Positions 9,629 to 19,591 are shown, numbered from the stretch's first letter. The stretch is 64,000 bases of DNA from an uncultured Clostridia bacterium (GCA_944386805.1 CALXCO010000007.1:1-64000); one strand, 5' to 3'. Notes: generated from the letters alone by a model not told the origin. A program made the numbers and translations.

Positions 9629-11368
9629 TCAGAATGTACGGTTGTTGTAACGGTCGAGGGCTGCCTGTCTGAGTTCGATGCAGCGGTCGATACCCATGCT
9701 GACCAGCGTCTCACGGTAGCTGTCGTAGTCATCCAGGCTCATCTGGCCCATAATGAACTTGACGTTGCATTCCTGAACGTAGGTTTCGATATCGGTGTAC
9801 AGGGAAGCGGACTCGGTTCCTTCCTCGGAGGTCATGGTCATGCGGGTCGGCAGAGCGTTGACCGGCTCATATTTCTTCCAGATTTCATAGCCTTCCAGCT
9901 TGATCGGGGTCGAGCATTCGACCTGCATGCCTTCGTAACGGATCGGGGGGTTCTTTGCGGAATAGAGAACCAGGACCATACCGGAAGACAGACCGTCGGG
10001 GTTGGAATAACGGTAATCATAATCGATCATGCGGCCGGTCGAAGTGGAATCATCCGCATACCATACAGTACCTTCATATTCTTCGGTGCCGTAGTTGGCG
10101 TTGAGTGCGACATCGGTTGCGTAGAAGCCGTCGACCCAGCGGATTGCGATTTCAGCGTTGTCAGAATCGGCAGAAATCGAGTTGCAGCCGCCGTGCAGCA
10201 TATACGAATAGGTGTTGTCGCGGTAAGCAGGCTCAACGTAGGTGGGATCGTCTGCGTCCTTGGTCGGCTGAGGAGCGCCGACATAGCACAGTTCCGTGTT
10301 GGTAGCGCCGCGAGATACATAGGTATCATCCAGACGGGTGCCGTAGTCAGTCAGTGCGCCGACCTGATCATTGAGGATCATATCGTTGTCAGCGGTGACA
10401 CCGCCGGAAGCGCGGGTTGCAAAATCGGGGTCAAGCAGACCCTTATTGTACCAGTCGTTCATCATGACGAGGTAATCGCGGTAACCGTCGTCCATCGGGC
10501 CGTACTGAACTTTGCCATCTCTCTGGTAGAAGTAGGGAGCAGTGTCATAACCGGCCATCATTTCGCCGGTATCGATACCGTATTTAGAGGTATACAGCGG
10601 AGCCTTGATACCGAGCTGATCTTTAAACGCAGTCAGGACCGTTTCCCATTCGGAGTAGGTAGTTGGGACTTCCATGCCGACCTTGTCCAGATAATCCTGA
10701 CGGATTGCCAGACCATAGTCGGCATAGGTATGTTCGGAGTCCATGCCCGACCAGATGCCCCACAGACCGTACAGCTTGCCGGTATCGGAGTAGCAGGCCT
10801 GTCTGAGTTCATCATTGTTTGCCAGCCAGGAGACGAAGTTGGGTGCGTAATCGAGGTATTCAGCGATATCCAGGAAGTAACCGTCATCGATTGCCTTGTC
10901 CTGACCACTGCGGTAAGAATAGGTTGTCTGAGCGGGATAGCTGTAGACGATATCGGGCATTTCATCCGCGGCAAACAGCAGCTGGAAGGATTCACCTTCA
11001 GAACCGGCCGGCGGGACGATAAAGTTGATATGTACGCCGGTCAGCTCTTCATACCACTGGAAGAAGTAGGAATCATTGAAGTCGCCCAGCTCAGCCATCG
11101 AACCAGCGTTCGGGTACCAGTAATCCAGCGTAACGCTTTCTTCGGTAAGGGGATAGGTCTGCTGGTTGGTTTCACCGTTGACGACACTGGATTCAAGTGC
11201 AGGTGCTGAGGATTCATTACCCGTGGATGACTCATCGGCGGTGGAAGAGCTGCCGGTAGAGCTGCTGCCGGAGTCGGAAGAGGTGGACGATTGATTTCCG
11301 CAGGATACAAACGCGGATGCCGCCAGTGCACAGATCATAATCAGAGCAAGTGTCTTTTTGGCCTTCAT
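9629..11368 (-). CDS. Extracellular sugar-binding lipoprotein of ABC importer (LplA-like)
   Basis: The 579-residue protein begins with a lipoprotein signal peptide. The lipobox FVSC puts the lipidated Cys at about residue 23. A Ser/Thr-rich linker of about 40 residues follows, then a large family-1-type solute-binding fold. The length fits the LplA/YtcQ group. It is the first gene of a three-gene importer operon. The sugar bound cannot be told from sequence; the membrane AraC regulator at 4.3-6.7 kb is the nearest candidate controller. Confidence 0.88.
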   Translation of the reverse strand: MKAKKTLALIMICALAASAFVSCGNQSSTSSDSGSSSTGSSSTADESSTGNESSAPALESSVVNGETNQQTYPLTEESVTLDYWYPNAGSMAELGDFNDSYFFQWYEELTGVHINFIVPPAGSEGESFQLLFAADEMPDIVYSYPAQTTYSYRSGQDKAIDDGYFLDIAEYLDYAPNFVSWLANNDELRQACYSDTGKLYGLWGIWSGMDSEHTYADYGLAIRQDYLDKVGMEVPTTYSEWETVLTAFKDQLGIKAPLYTSKYGIDTGEMMAGYDTAPYFYQRDGKVQYGPMDDGYRDYLVMMNDWYNKGLLDPDFATRASGGVTADNDMILNDQVGALTDYGTRLDDTYVSRGATNTELCYVGAPQPTKDADDPTYVEPAYRDNTYSYMLHGGCNSISADSDNAEIAIRWVDGFYATDVALNANYGTEEYEGTVWYADDSTSTGRMIDYDYRYSNPDGLSSGMVLVLYSAKNPPIRYEGMQVECSTPIKLEGYEIWKKYEPVNALPTRMTMTSEEGTESASLYTDIETYVQECNVKFIMGQMSLDDYDSYRETLVSMGIDRCIELRQAALDRYNNRTF

Positions 11369-11528
11369 AATAATATCCTCCTGTTTTTACATATTGATTC
11401 CGTCCGGCCGCATATTTAAGATAACCAGCGGAATCGGATGACCAAACCAGTGATTTTCAGAACGTTCATAAATAATTATCAAAATCGAACGATTCTTTCA
11501 AATGTTTCGTCATCATTTTGTCAACTTT

Positions 11529-11557
11529 ATCCTAACATCCTGAAAAAATAATTGCAA
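11529..11557 (-). promoter_or_regulatory. Probable promoter of the first sugar ABC operon
   Basis: The minus strand has TTGCAA (11557-11552), 17 bases, then TAGGAT (11534-11529), giving a leader of about 150 bases before the lipoprotein gene. The rest of the 412-base divergent gap (11369-11780) is AT-rich; apart from this and the pcp promoter I see nothing in it. Confidence 0.45.
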
Positions 11558-11702
11558 GTAGCAGATTCAATTTTGGAATTATCATTTTCAGAACTTCTGA
11601 TAATGTCGGTGTTTAAACTGTATTTACATAAAAATCATATCGTTATCATATTCCGTTTGCATTTATGCTTTACAGCGAAAACCATTGTTTGAGCTGGCTA
11701 CA

Positions 11703-11731
11703 TTGTCATTTGCACTCAGGTGTGGTATGAT
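11703..11731 (+). promoter_or_regulatory. Promoter of pcp
   Basis: TTGTCA (11703-11708), 17-base spacer, TATGAT (11726-11731), about 50 bases before the pcp ATG. Confidence 0.7.
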
Positions 11732-11780
11732 ATTGCCAGTACAGTCTTGATTATGATAACAGGAAAGGAACGGGATAGGA

Positions 11781-12380
11781 ATGAAGATACTGGTTACCGG
11801 TTTTGACCCATTTGGCGGAGAGACAGTCAATCCGGCATGGAAAGCAGTCAGCCGTCTGCCGGAAGAGATTGGCGGGCATCAGCTGATTCGGATGATGATA
11901 CCGACATCCTTTGAACGTGCACCGCAGATGATTCTGGAAAAGGTCGCCGACTGTCATCCGGATTATGTCGTATCAGTCGGACAGGCTGCCGGCCGCACGG
12001 CGATTACGCCCGAACGGATTGCAATCAACATGATGAGTGCATCCATCACCGACAACGATGGGCAGATGCCGGTTGAACAGCCGATTGTGGCGGATGGACC
12101 GGACGGATATTTTTCACTGCTGCCGGTCGTTGAGATGGTGAAAGCGATTGAAGCGGCCGGGCTGCCCGGCAGGATTTCCAATACAGCGGGCACATTTGTC
12201 TGCAACCGGGTGATGTATTCAATCCTGCATGCCTGTCATACGCAATTTCCGGGGATGAAGAGCGGATTTATTCATGTCCCGTGTATTCCGGAACAGACGG
12301 TAAACCATCCCGAATGGTTCGCGATGCCGGCTGAAGAGATTACCCGCGGGTTAGCGGCGACCATTGCAGTGCTGAAGTGA
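11781..12380 (+). CDS. pcp: Pyroglutamyl-peptidase I
   Basis: The 199-residue cysteine peptidase of family C15 removes N-terminal pyroglutamate from peptides in the cytoplasm. It starts with the family hallmark ILVTGFDPFGGETVNPAW. The catalytic triad is visible as Glu78 (PERIAIN), Cys141 (GTFVCNRVMY) and His165 (FIHVPCIPEQ). Length is slightly below the usual 205-215 but complete. It has its own promoter and is monocistronic; no clear terminator is seen before the citrate synthase gene. Confidence 0.93.
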   Translation: MKILVTGFDPFGGETVNPAWKAVSRLPEEIGGHQLIRMMIPTSFERAPQMILEKVADCHPDYVVSVGQAAGRTAITPERIAINMMSASITDNDGQMPVEQPIVADGPDGYFSLLPVVEMVKAIEAAGLPGRISNTAGTFVCNRVMYSILHACHTQFPGMKSGFIHVPCIPEQTVNHPEWFAMPAEEITRGLAATIAVLK

Positions 12381-12550
12381 AGATTTTCGAGCCAAAAATG
12401 GGAAGTATGAAGGCAATTTTATAAATTATTTCAAAAAAATTGAAAATTAACAAAAAATTCCCACCATTTGTCCCATTTTTTGATATAATAAAGAAGTAAA
12501 ATATCATTCAATGCTGTACATACCCCATGAAAAGAAGGAGGACGAGACAA

Positions 12551-13909
12551 ATGGAAAATTTGCATGAACTTTGCGGGCAGTATGCCGACCTTTGCCGGGA
12601 GACGACAACCCTTCCTTATGAACTGTACGACGAGTACCAGGTCAAAAAGGGACTGCGTGACAAAAATGGTGATGGCGTTCGGGCCGGTCTGACCAACATT
12701 TCCCGTATTGAATCATTTGATTACAGTAACGGTGAGCGAACTCCCTGTGATGGCAGACTGTATTACCGTGGAATCAACGTCCAGGATCTTGTACAGGGGT
12801 TTTTGTCAGAGGACCGGTTTGGATTTGAAGAGACAGCCTATCTGCTGCTGTTTGGCAGGCTGCCGGATGTTGACCAGCTGGATGAATTTACTCAAATGCT
12901 TGCGGGTGCGCGGACACTGCCGCGCAATTTTACCCGTGACGTATTGATGAAAGGTCCCAGCCGAGACATCATGATTTCGCTGTCCAAGAGCGTGCTGATG
13001 CTGGCGTCGTATGACCGGAAGACAGACGATATTTCGATTGAGAACGTTCTGCTCCAGTGCCTGCGGCTGATCAGTGTATTCCCGATGATTTCGGTTTATG
13101 GATACCATGCTTATAACCACTATATCCGCGGAAAGAGCATGTATATCCACCGGCCGCTGCCGGAACTGTCGACCGCAGAAAATTTCCTGCGGATGCTGCG
13201 CCCGGACAAGAAGTACACCCCTCTGGAGGCGAAGATACTGGATCTGGCGCTGGTGCTGCATATGGAGCACGGCGGCGGCAATAACTCCACCTTTACAACC
13301 CATGTCGTATCCTCGTCCGGCACCGACACCTATTCGACGATTGCGGCGGCGCTCGGTTCGCTCAAGGGCCCCAAGCACGGCGGTGCGAATATCCGGGTTG
13401 TTCAGATGATGAAGGACCTGAAATCGCATGTGCATGATACCAGGGATGAGGAAGAAGTTGCGGCATATCTGCTCAAACTGCTTAACAGGGAAGCGTTTGA
13501 TAAGAAGGGCCTGATTTATGGCATGGGTCATGCGGTCTACACCAAATCCGACCCGCGCTGCCAGATCTTCAAAAAGTACGTTGGGCGGCTTTCGGAGGAA
13601 AAAGGCCGCCGTAAAGATTATGAGCTTTACACCATGGTTGAGCGGCTTGCGCCCCAGGTTATTGCGCAGAACCGCCGGATTTATAAGGGTGTCAGTGCCA
13701 ACGTTGACTTTTATTCCGGCCTGATTTATTCGATGCTGGATATTCCGGAAGAGCTGTTCACGCCGATGTTTGCGATTGCGCGAATTGTCGGATGGAGTGC
13801 CCACCGTCTGGAAGAGCTGATCAATGTTGACAAGATTATCCGTCCTGCCTATATCAGTGTCGGGGAGCCTGTGGCTTATCAGGTGCTGAGTGAGCGGAAA
13901 GAAAGCTGA
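12551..13909 (+). CDS. Citrate synthase
   Basis: This Si-type citrate synthase of about 452 residues condenses acetyl-CoA with oxaloacetate. Catalytic segments are LHMEHGGGNNST (first His), GPKHGGAN (second His) and the GMGHAVYTKSDPR loop with substrate-binding residues. The N-terminal extension of about 60 residues is common in clostridial forms. The start at 12551 is chosen because AAGGAGG lies just upstream; an in-frame ATG at 12527 has no such site. Only a TATAAT -10 at about 12483-12488 is seen upstream, without a matching -35. No aconitase or isocitrate dehydrogenase is nearby. Confidence 0.9.
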   Translation: MENLHELCGQYADLCRETTTLPYELYDEYQVKKGLRDKNGDGVRAGLTNISRIESFDYSNGERTPCDGRLYYRGINVQDLVQGFLSEDRFGFEETAYLLLFGRLPDVDQLDEFTQMLAGARTLPRNFTRDVLMKGPSRDIMISLSKSVLMLASYDRKTDDISIENVLLQCLRLISVFPMISVYGYHAYNHYIRGKSMYIHRPLPELSTAENFLRMLRPDKKYTPLEAKILDLALVLHMEHGGGNNSTFTTHVVSSSGTDTYSTIAAALGSLKGPKHGGANIRVVQMMKDLKSHVHDTRDEEEVAAYLLKLLNREAFDKKGLIYGMGHAVYTKSDPRCQIFKKYVGRLSEEKGRRKDYELYTMVERLAPQVIAQNRRIYKGVSANVDFYSGLIYSMLDIPEELFTPMFAIARIVGWSAHRLEELINVDKIIRPAYISVGEPVAYQVLSERKES

Positions 13910-13921
13910 TTTTTTCAAAGG

Positions 13922-13970
13922 AGTCCTCTGTTCCGAATTTGTTGGGAGCAGGGGACTTTATCTTTTTTGG
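13922..13970 (+). terminator. Terminator of citrate synthase gene
   Basis: A long stem (AGTCC at 13922-13926 pairing with GGACT at 13953-13957, extended by imperfect pairs) is followed by a T-rich run. Confidence 0.75.
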
Positions 13971-14019
13971 AAATATGAAGAATTGCTGAAAAATTTACGG
14001 CTGTTTCACGAATTTGGCG

Positions 14020-14047
14020 GTGACAAGACGGAAAAAAGGTGTATAAT
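14020..14047 (+). promoter_or_regulatory. Promoter of the AI-2E-family/cardiolipin synthase operon
   Basis: GTGACA (14020-14025), 16-base spacer, TATAAT (14042-14047), about 35 bases before the GTG start. Confidence 0.65.
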
Positions 14048-14082
14048 GGTAGTATCTAAAATTTGCGAAAGGGGATGATATC

Positions 14083-15345
14083 GTGAAAATAGACCGACAA
14101 CTGCTCCAGAAACTGCTGATTGTGGTCGCTTTTGGCGTACTGCTCAACTTCGCGGTGCAGCATCTGGACGTACTCGGACAGGGGCTGTCCTGGGTAGGAG
14201 CGGTCATTGAGCCGTTTGCTCTGGGCGGTGTCCTTGCGTTTATTTTGAATGTCCCGATGCGCGCGGTCGAGCGATTTTTGTTTCCTGAAAAGAAAACGTC
14301 GGTTATTGAGACGGTTATCATTAAGGAAAATGAGCTTCAGGACAAGGCAGGAGAAATGCTGCTCAATACGCTTCCGGGCGGCCGCAAGGCTCAGAAACTG
14401 CCGCAGGAGAAAAAAACGCTGGATGTATCCCGCTTTCGCCGGCCGATCAGCCTGACTGTCACCTTACTTCTGGTGATTGCGGTCATTGCGTTTGTATTTG
14501 GGATGGTGATCCCGGAACTGGGGCGGACAGCGACAGCACTGATGGCCGGACTGCCGACCTATTTTGAGACGGCAAGGGCCTGGGCAATGGATGTGCTGGC
14601 GGGGAATCAGGCGCTGACCGACTATATCGCCGGATTAGAACTGGACTGGACGGCGCTCAGCTCTCAGATTGTCACATTTATTGAAGAGAGCGGGTTGATC
14701 GAAAGTATTTTCGGGACAGCGTCCTCGTTGGTTGGCAGTGTCGTTTCGGTTGTCATTGGAATTGTATTTTCGGTGTATCTGCTGATGCGCAAGGAACAGC
14801 TGGGAAAACAGGTCAAAATGATTCTGTATGCATTTCTTCCCGGTGAGGTCTGTGACCAGATCGTACAGATTGCGTCGGTTGCTTCCAAGACCTTTTCACG
14901 GTTCCTGTCCGGTCAGTGCACGGAGGCCGTTATTTTGGGGACTTTGTTTTTCCTGGTGATGACGCTGTTCGGATTTCCGTATGCACTGTTGTGCGGGGTG
15001 TTTATTGGTTTTACTGCACTGGTTCCGATTTTCGGGTCATTTTTGGGATGCGCAGTCGGTGCGTTTTTGATTCTGATGGTCGACCCTGAGCGGACGATCT
15101 GGTTTATTATCATGTTTTTGGTTTTGCAGCAGATTGAGGGACAGCTCATTTACCCACATGTCGTCGGCAACGCAGTCGGATTGCCGTCCATCTGGGTACT
15201 GGCTGCGGTGTCGATTGGCGGAAGTATCTTTGGAATACCGGGGATGCTGTTTTTCATTCCGTTGTCGTCGGTACTGTACGCGCTGCTGCGGGAAGTGGTT
15301 TACAAGCGGCTGGGAAAGAAGCAGTTGGACCCGGATGAGCTGTAG
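14083..15345 (+). CDS. AI-2E family (UPF0118) membrane transporter
   Basis: The 420-residue protein has the AI-2E/PerM layout: two N-terminal helices, a soluble insert (here about residues 75-120, longer than usual), and a C-terminal membrane block with the LVPIFGSFLG and IEGQLIYPHVVGNAVGLPSIWVL segments near residues 305-370. Some relatives export autoinducer-2 or act as ion antiporters; most are uncharacterised. The start is GTG with GGGGAT upstream. Cardiolipin synthase follows 27 bases downstream, so the two are probably co-transcribed. Confidence 0.85.
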   Translation: MKIDRQLLQKLLIVVAFGVLLNFAVQHLDVLGQGLSWVGAVIEPFALGGVLAFILNVPMRAVERFLFPEKKTSVIETVIIKENELQDKAGEMLLNTLPGGRKAQKLPQEKKTLDVSRFRRPISLTVTLLLVIAVIAFVFGMVIPELGRTATALMAGLPTYFETARAWAMDVLAGNQALTDYIAGLELDWTALSSQIVTFIEESGLIESIFGTASSLVGSVVSVVIGIVFSVYLLMRKEQLGKQVKMILYAFLPGEVCDQIVQIASVASKTFSRFLSGQCTEAVILGTLFFLVMTLFGFPYALLCGVFIGFTALVPIFGSFLGCAVGAFLILMVDPERTIWFIIMFLVLQQIEGQLIYPHVVGNAVGLPSIWVLAAVSIGGSIFGIPGMLFFIPLSSVLYALLREVVYKRLGKKQLDPDEL

Positions 15346-15372
15346 TAAGCTCCGGAGAGGTAAAAAGACAAG

Positions 15373-16914
15373 ATGAAGATAAAAAAGATATCACAATTTA
15401 TATTCCGCCGGGTGGTCATTGTCGCTCTGCTGTTGATTTTGCAGGTTGCGACGATGGTTGTTTTCCAGCTTCGGTTCAGTTCCTATTCCAGCTGGTTTTA
15501 TTTTGCGTCGGTGCTGGCGAGTCTGCTGGCAGTATTTGCGATTCTGACCAGTCGTTCCAATCCTGCTTATAAAATCGCATGGATTGTGCTGATTATGGCG
15601 TTTCCGATTTTTGGCGGATCGTTTTATCTGCTGTTCGGTACCAGCCGCCTGTCCCGGCACACCAAGAAAAAGATGTCCAGTATTACACAGAAAATGCGGT
15701 ATTACGATGCGCAGCACGAACATCTGAAAAAGCTGCTGTACGCGGAGAATCCAAATGCGGCATTGGAGTCGGGATATATTGAACGTGGTGCCCACTGTCC
15801 GGTCTACAGTCATACCGTATGCGAATATCATGAGATCGGCGAGAAGAGCTGGAAACGGATGCTTGAAGAGCTGGAAAAGGCAGAGCACTACATCTTTTTG
15901 GAATACTTTATTATTGAAGAAGGTCAGATGTGGGACCCGATTCTGGAGATTCTGCGGCGCAAGGCAGCGCAGGGAGTTGACGTCCGGGTGCTGTATGATG
16001 ACCTTGGGTGCATTTTCAAACTGCCGGACGGGTATGATAAGCTGTTGGAAAGCTATGGAATCCGCGCCTGTGTCTTCAATCCGTTTATTCCGGTTTTGAA
16101 CCTGCGGATGAACAACCGTGACCACCGCAAGATCTGTGTCATCGACGGACACACCGGTTTTACGGGAGGCATCAACCTTGCGGATGAGTATATCAATGTC
16201 CGGGAGCTGCATGGTCACTGGAAGGACACCGCGATTATGCTCAAAGGGGATGCGGTCTGGAGCCTGACCGTCATGTTCCTGACGATGTGGGACTTTGTCA
16301 AAGGCGAGAAAAGCGACTACGAGCTTTACCGGCCGCAGATTCATCAGAGCGTTCAGTATCCGCATGACGGGCTGGTGCAGCCGTTTACCGACAATCCGCT
16401 GGACAATGAGCCGGTCGGGGAGAACGTCTATCTGAATATGATCAACCGTGCCCAGCGGTACGTTTATATCACGACGCCGTATCTGATTATCAGCAACGAG
16501 ATGATGACTGCGTTGACCAACGCCGCCAAAAGTGGCGTGGATGTGCGGATTATCACCCCGCATGTTCCAGATAAATGGTATGTGCATATGGTTTCGCAGG
16601 CGCACTATTCCCAGCTGATCGAAGCAGGGGTGCGGATTTTTGAATACACGCCGGGCTTTATCCATGCCAAGAGTTTTGTCGCCGATGATCTGTACGCGGT
16701 TGTCGGGACGATCAACCTTGATTATCGAAGCCTGTACCTGCATTTCGAATGTGCAACCTGGCTGTACCGCTGCTCCTGCATCGCGGCAATTTACGAGGAT
16801 TTTAAGCATACACAGGAAGTTTCCCAGGAAATTACGCTGGCTGACTGTCGGGCAGTTCCGTTCAGAAAGCGGCTGCTGCGCAGTGCGCTGAAAGTTTTTG
16901 CGCCGTTGATGTAA
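15373..16914 (+). CDS. cls: Cardiolipin synthase
   Basis: The 513-residue phospholipase-D-superfamily enzyme joins two phosphatidylglycerol molecules into cardiolipin. Three N-terminal hydrophobic segments (about residues 12-90) anchor it in the membrane. Two HKD motifs are complete: HRKICVIDG near residue 252 and HAKSFVADD near 431, each followed by the GT/GG-IN-L-D segment. A shift towards alternative glycerophospholipids cannot be excluded. It is the second gene of the operon with the AI-2E-family protein. Confidence 0.92.
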   Translation: MKIKKISQFIFRRVVIVALLLILQVATMVVFQLRFSSYSSWFYFASVLASLLAVFAILTSRSNPAYKIAWIVLIMAFPIFGGSFYLLFGTSRLSRHTKKKMSSITQKMRYYDAQHEHLKKLLYAENPNAALESGYIERGAHCPVYSHTVCEYHEIGEKSWKRMLEELEKAEHYIFLEYFIIEEGQMWDPILEILRRKAAQGVDVRVLYDDLGCIFKLPDGYDKLLESYGIRACVFNPFIPVLNLRMNNRDHRKICVIDGHTGFTGGINLADEYINVRELHGHWKDTAIMLKGDAVWSLTVMFLTMWDFVKGEKSDYELYRPQIHQSVQYPHDGLVQPFTDNPLDNEPVGENVYLNMINRAQRYVYITTPYLIISNEMMTALTNAAKSGVDVRIITPHVPDKWYVHMVSQAHYSQLIEAGVRIFEYTPGFIHAKSFVADDLYAVVGTINLDYRSLYLHFECATWLYRCSCIAAIYEDFKHTQEVSQEITLADCRAVPFRKRLLRSALKVFAPLM

Positions 16915-16933
16915 CCAGCTGTTATGAAAACGT

Positions 16934-16970
16934 CCCTCATGTCCTGATGGCATGAGGGTTTTTGCCTTTT
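16934..16970 (+). terminator. Terminator after cls
   Basis: A perfect 8-bp stem (16934-16941 with 16951-16958) is followed by TTTTTGCCTTTTT. Confidence 0.85.
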
Positions 16971-16993
16971 TGGGGAAAACTTGTTTCAGATAC

Positions 16994-17022
16994 TTGACCG
17001 GTCAGGTGAATGTTGGTATAAT
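16994..17022 (+). promoter_or_regulatory. Promoter of the surface-polymer operon
   Basis: TTGACC (16994-16999), 17-base spacer, TATAAT (17017-17022): a near-consensus sigma-A promoter, with about 100 bases of leader before the first glycosyltransferase. Confidence 0.75.
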
Positions 17023-17131
17023 AGCCTTATATATGTGAATCTGAAGACAGGGCTTTTTGATGATATCCGGTGTATCTGATTTGATTATGCCGGACATTCA
17101 GCGGAAGCCCGGCTGTAAATGAGGAAAGAAT

Positions 17132-17944
17132 ATGCAGTTTTCTGTATTGATGAGCATCTATAAAAATGAAAACCCCGGATATTTCCGGGATTGTATCCAG
17201 AGTCTGGTGACGCAGACGGTGCGGCCGGATGAGATTGTCCTTGTTGAGGACGGTAAGCTGCCGGAGGAACTGGAGACGGTCGTCGGGGAGTTTGGAAAGC
17301 TTTGCCCTCAGCTGAAGGTTGTTCGGTTTGATCAAAACCGTGGGTTGGGGAAAGCGCTGTCGGATGGGCTGAAATATTGCAGTTATTCGCTGGTTGCCCG
17401 GATGGACACCGACGATATTGCTTTTCCTGACCGGTTTGAAAAACAGCTGGCAGCCTTTGAGCGGGATCCGGAACTGACCCTTTGCGGCGGACAGGTTCTG
17501 GAGTTTTCCGGTTCGACCGACAATGTACTGCGGCGTAAGCTGGTGCCGACCGAACACGCAGATATTATGCGGTATGCTGCGACCCGTAACCCGTTTAATC
17601 ATCCGTCGGTGATGTTCAAAAAGGATGCTGTGCTGGCTGCCGGTGGATATCAGCATATGCCTGGCTTTGAGGATTATTATCTGTGGGCACGGATGCTGGC
17701 GGCGGGTGCAAAAAGCTGCAATCTGCCGGATTTTATCCTGTATTTCCGTGCCGGTGAGGACGTTTATAAGCGCCGCGGCGGCTGGAATTATATGAAAGCG
17801 TCGGTGCATGCCCGCTGGGCGATTCATAAAACCGGTATTTCCGGGTTGGGGTCATTTCTCTACGGAGCAGCCGGACAGATTGCTGTCAGCCTGCTGCCCA
17901 ACGATGCGCGCGGACGGTTTTACCAGAAAGTTCTGCGCCGCTGA
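17132..17944 (+). CDS. Family 2 glycosyltransferase
   Basis: The 270-residue GT2 enzyme has a GT-A fold. The N-terminus MQFSVLMSIYKNENPGYF and the VEDG segment bind the nucleotide sugar, and the metal-binding MDTDD motif lies near residue 92. GFEDYYLWARM near 190 resembles the ED/W catalytic region. Similar enzymes add hexoses or amino sugars to surface polymers. It is the first gene of the nine-gene envelope operon. Donor and acceptor are unknown. Confidence 0.85.
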   Translation: MQFSVLMSIYKNENPGYFRDCIQSLVTQTVRPDEIVLVEDGKLPEELETVVGEFGKLCPQLKVVRFDQNRGLGKALSDGLKYCSYSLVARMDTDDIAFPDRFEKQLAAFERDPELTLCGGQVLEFSGSTDNVLRRKLVPTEHADIMRYAATRNPFNHPSVMFKKDAVLAAGGYQHMPGFEDYYLWARMLAAGAKSCNLPDFILYFRAGEDVYKRRGGWNYMKASVHARWAIHKTGISGLGSFLYGAAGQIAVSLLPNDARGRFYQKVLRR

Positions 17945-17992
17945 CCGGGAAATAGCCGGTTGGTATCAACCTGATAGATTGGACGAAATTGC

Positions 17993-19144
17993 ATGAACAA
18001 ACAACTGATTCGCCGGATGACAGGTGCATTGTCGCTGCTCAACCGGATGATGCCCAAAAGTAAGAAAAAGGTCGTTTTTTACAGCAATATGGGCTTTCGG
18101 GATAATGTGCGGGCGGTTTATGACGAACTGCTGCGGCATCCTGAGATGAAGAATTATCGGATTATCTGTGCGGTCAATGACCGTGCGCTGTGGGAAGGAA
18201 GGGAACACCCGGACAACGTCCGGTTTGTCTCCAACATTGGCGGTGTATTCCACTTTCTGACCGGACGGTATTTCTTTTATTCGTTTGGAAAGTACCCGAT
18301 CAAGCCGTCACCTCGTCAGATGGTGGTCAATGTCTGGCACGGTTCGCCATTGAAAAAGATCGGCAATTATGAGTCGGATGAGGACCAGAACTTTTTCACA
18401 CTGGTGCTGGCTGCCTCTGATTTTTTTGTGCCGATCATGCAAAAGGCGTTTTCCTGTAAACGGGAACAGGTCGTGGTCTGCGGACATCCGCGGAATGACG
18501 CGATGTTTGCGCCGGGCGACCCGCTGGGGACGCTGGGAATTGATAAGAAGTACAGCCGGCTGATCTTGTGGCTGCCGACCTTCCGGCAGTCGGCATTTCT
18601 CGGCGATAATGACACTGAGGCCAAAGAGGGGACCGGGCTTCCGATTCTCAGCCGAAGAACAGATATGGCAGCCGTTAATGAGCTGCTTGTGAAGGAGAAT
18701 ACGCTGCTGCTGGCGAAGATTCATCCGGCACAGGACCTGTCGCTGATCGACCGGGAAGGTTTTTCGAATATCCGCATCCTGACAAATGATGAGATGCAGC
18801 AGGCGGGGTGTGACCTGTACAGCCTGCTCGGTGTCTCGGACGGACTGATTACCGATTATTCTTCCGTCTTTTTTGATTATCTGTTGCTGAACCGTCCCAT
18901 CGGCTTTACAGTGGATGATATGGAGGAATACCGGCGGACACGCGGGTTTGTGGTGGACGACCCTTATCCGTTGATGCCGGGACAGTTTATCCATACACCG
19001 GAGGAGTTTACCGGATTTTTGACGGCACTGCTGGCGGATGAAGATGCCTATGCTGATCGCCGAAGCGAGGTTGCCAAACTGGTCAACAAATATCCGGGTG
19101 GTCATGATGCCGAACGCTGTTTGAAGATTGCGGGCATTTTGTAA
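17993..19144 (+). CDS. CDP-glycerol glycerophosphotransferase family protein (TagB/TagF-like)
   Basis: The 383-residue protein matches the Glyphos_transf (TagB/TagF) family. It has the VNVWHGSPLKKIG motif (near residue 111), a KIHPAQD segment near 240, and the DYSSVFFDYLLLNRPIGF signature near 290. These enzymes use CDP-glycerol or CDP-ribitol to prime or extend wall teichoic acid. It is too short for the large polymerase TagF, so a primase-like or single-addition role is more likely. The next gene (TagD) makes CDP-glycerol, which supports this. Confidence 0.85.
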   Translation: MNKQLIRRMTGALSLLNRMMPKSKKKVVFYSNMGFRDNVRAVYDELLRHPEMKNYRIICAVNDRALWEGREHPDNVRFVSNIGGVFHFLTGRYFFYSFGKYPIKPSPRQMVVNVWHGSPLKKIGNYESDEDQNFFTLVLAASDFFVPIMQKAFSCKREQVVVCGHPRNDAMFAPGDPLGTLGIDKKYSRLILWLPTFRQSAFLGDNDTEAKEGTGLPILSRRTDMAAVNELLVKENTLLLAKIHPAQDLSLIDREGFSNIRILTNDEMQQAGCDLYSLLGVSDGLITDYSSVFFDYLLLNRPIGFTVDDMEEYRRTRGFVVDDPYPLMPGQFIHTPEEFTGFLTALLADEDAYADRRSEVAKLVNKYPGGHDAERCLKIAGIL

Positions 19145-19183
19145 CGGTGTCTGACAGCGAACTGAAAGAAAGGAATTTAGTCA

Positions 19184-19579
19184 ATGCGAAAAGTCATCAC
19201 ATATGGAACATTTGACCTGCTTCATTATGGTCATATCAATCTGCTGCGGCGGGCACGTGCGCTGGGAGATTACCTGATTGTCGCGCTGTCGACCGACGAG
19301 TTCAACCGCGGCAAGGGCAAGGAATGCTATTTTTCCTATGAAGAACGCAAAGCGCTGGTCGAGTCGATTCGGTATGTCGATCTGGTGATACCGGAGACCT
19401 GCTGGGAACAGAAGATCGAGGACGTCAAGGAATTTAAAGTGGACACCTTTGTTATGGGAGACGACTGGAAGGGCAAGTTTGATTTCCTGAAGGACTATTG
19501 CGAGGTCGTATACCTTCCCCGTACCCCGGAAATCTCGACGACCAAGATCAAACAGGATCTGTTCAATCCCAAAGAGTGA
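19184..19579 (+). CDS. tagD: Glycerol-3-phosphate cytidylyltransferase
   Basis: The 131-residue enzyme makes CDP-glycerol from CTP and sn-glycerol-3-phosphate. The nucleotide-binding HxGH motif is HYGH in TFDLLHYGHINLL (residues 8-20), and the late ISTTK motif is present. Length and sequence are typical of TagD. AAAGGA lies just upstream. It stands directly after the TagB/F-like gene, as in teichoic-acid loci. Confidence 0.92.
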   Translation: MRKVITYGTFDLLHYGHINLLRRARALGDYLIVALSTDEFNRGKGKECYFSYEERKALVESIRYVDLVIPETCWEQKIEDVKEFKVDTFVMGDDWKGKFDFLKDYCEVVYLPRTPEISTTKIKQDLFNPKE

Positions 19580-19591
19580 GGAGGCAGACAG

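Noticed and set aside
12395..12480. Inverted pair AAAAATGGGA/TCCCATTTTT after pcp
   Set aside because: The arms are about 66 bases apart with no stable loop structure, so a terminator is not convincing.
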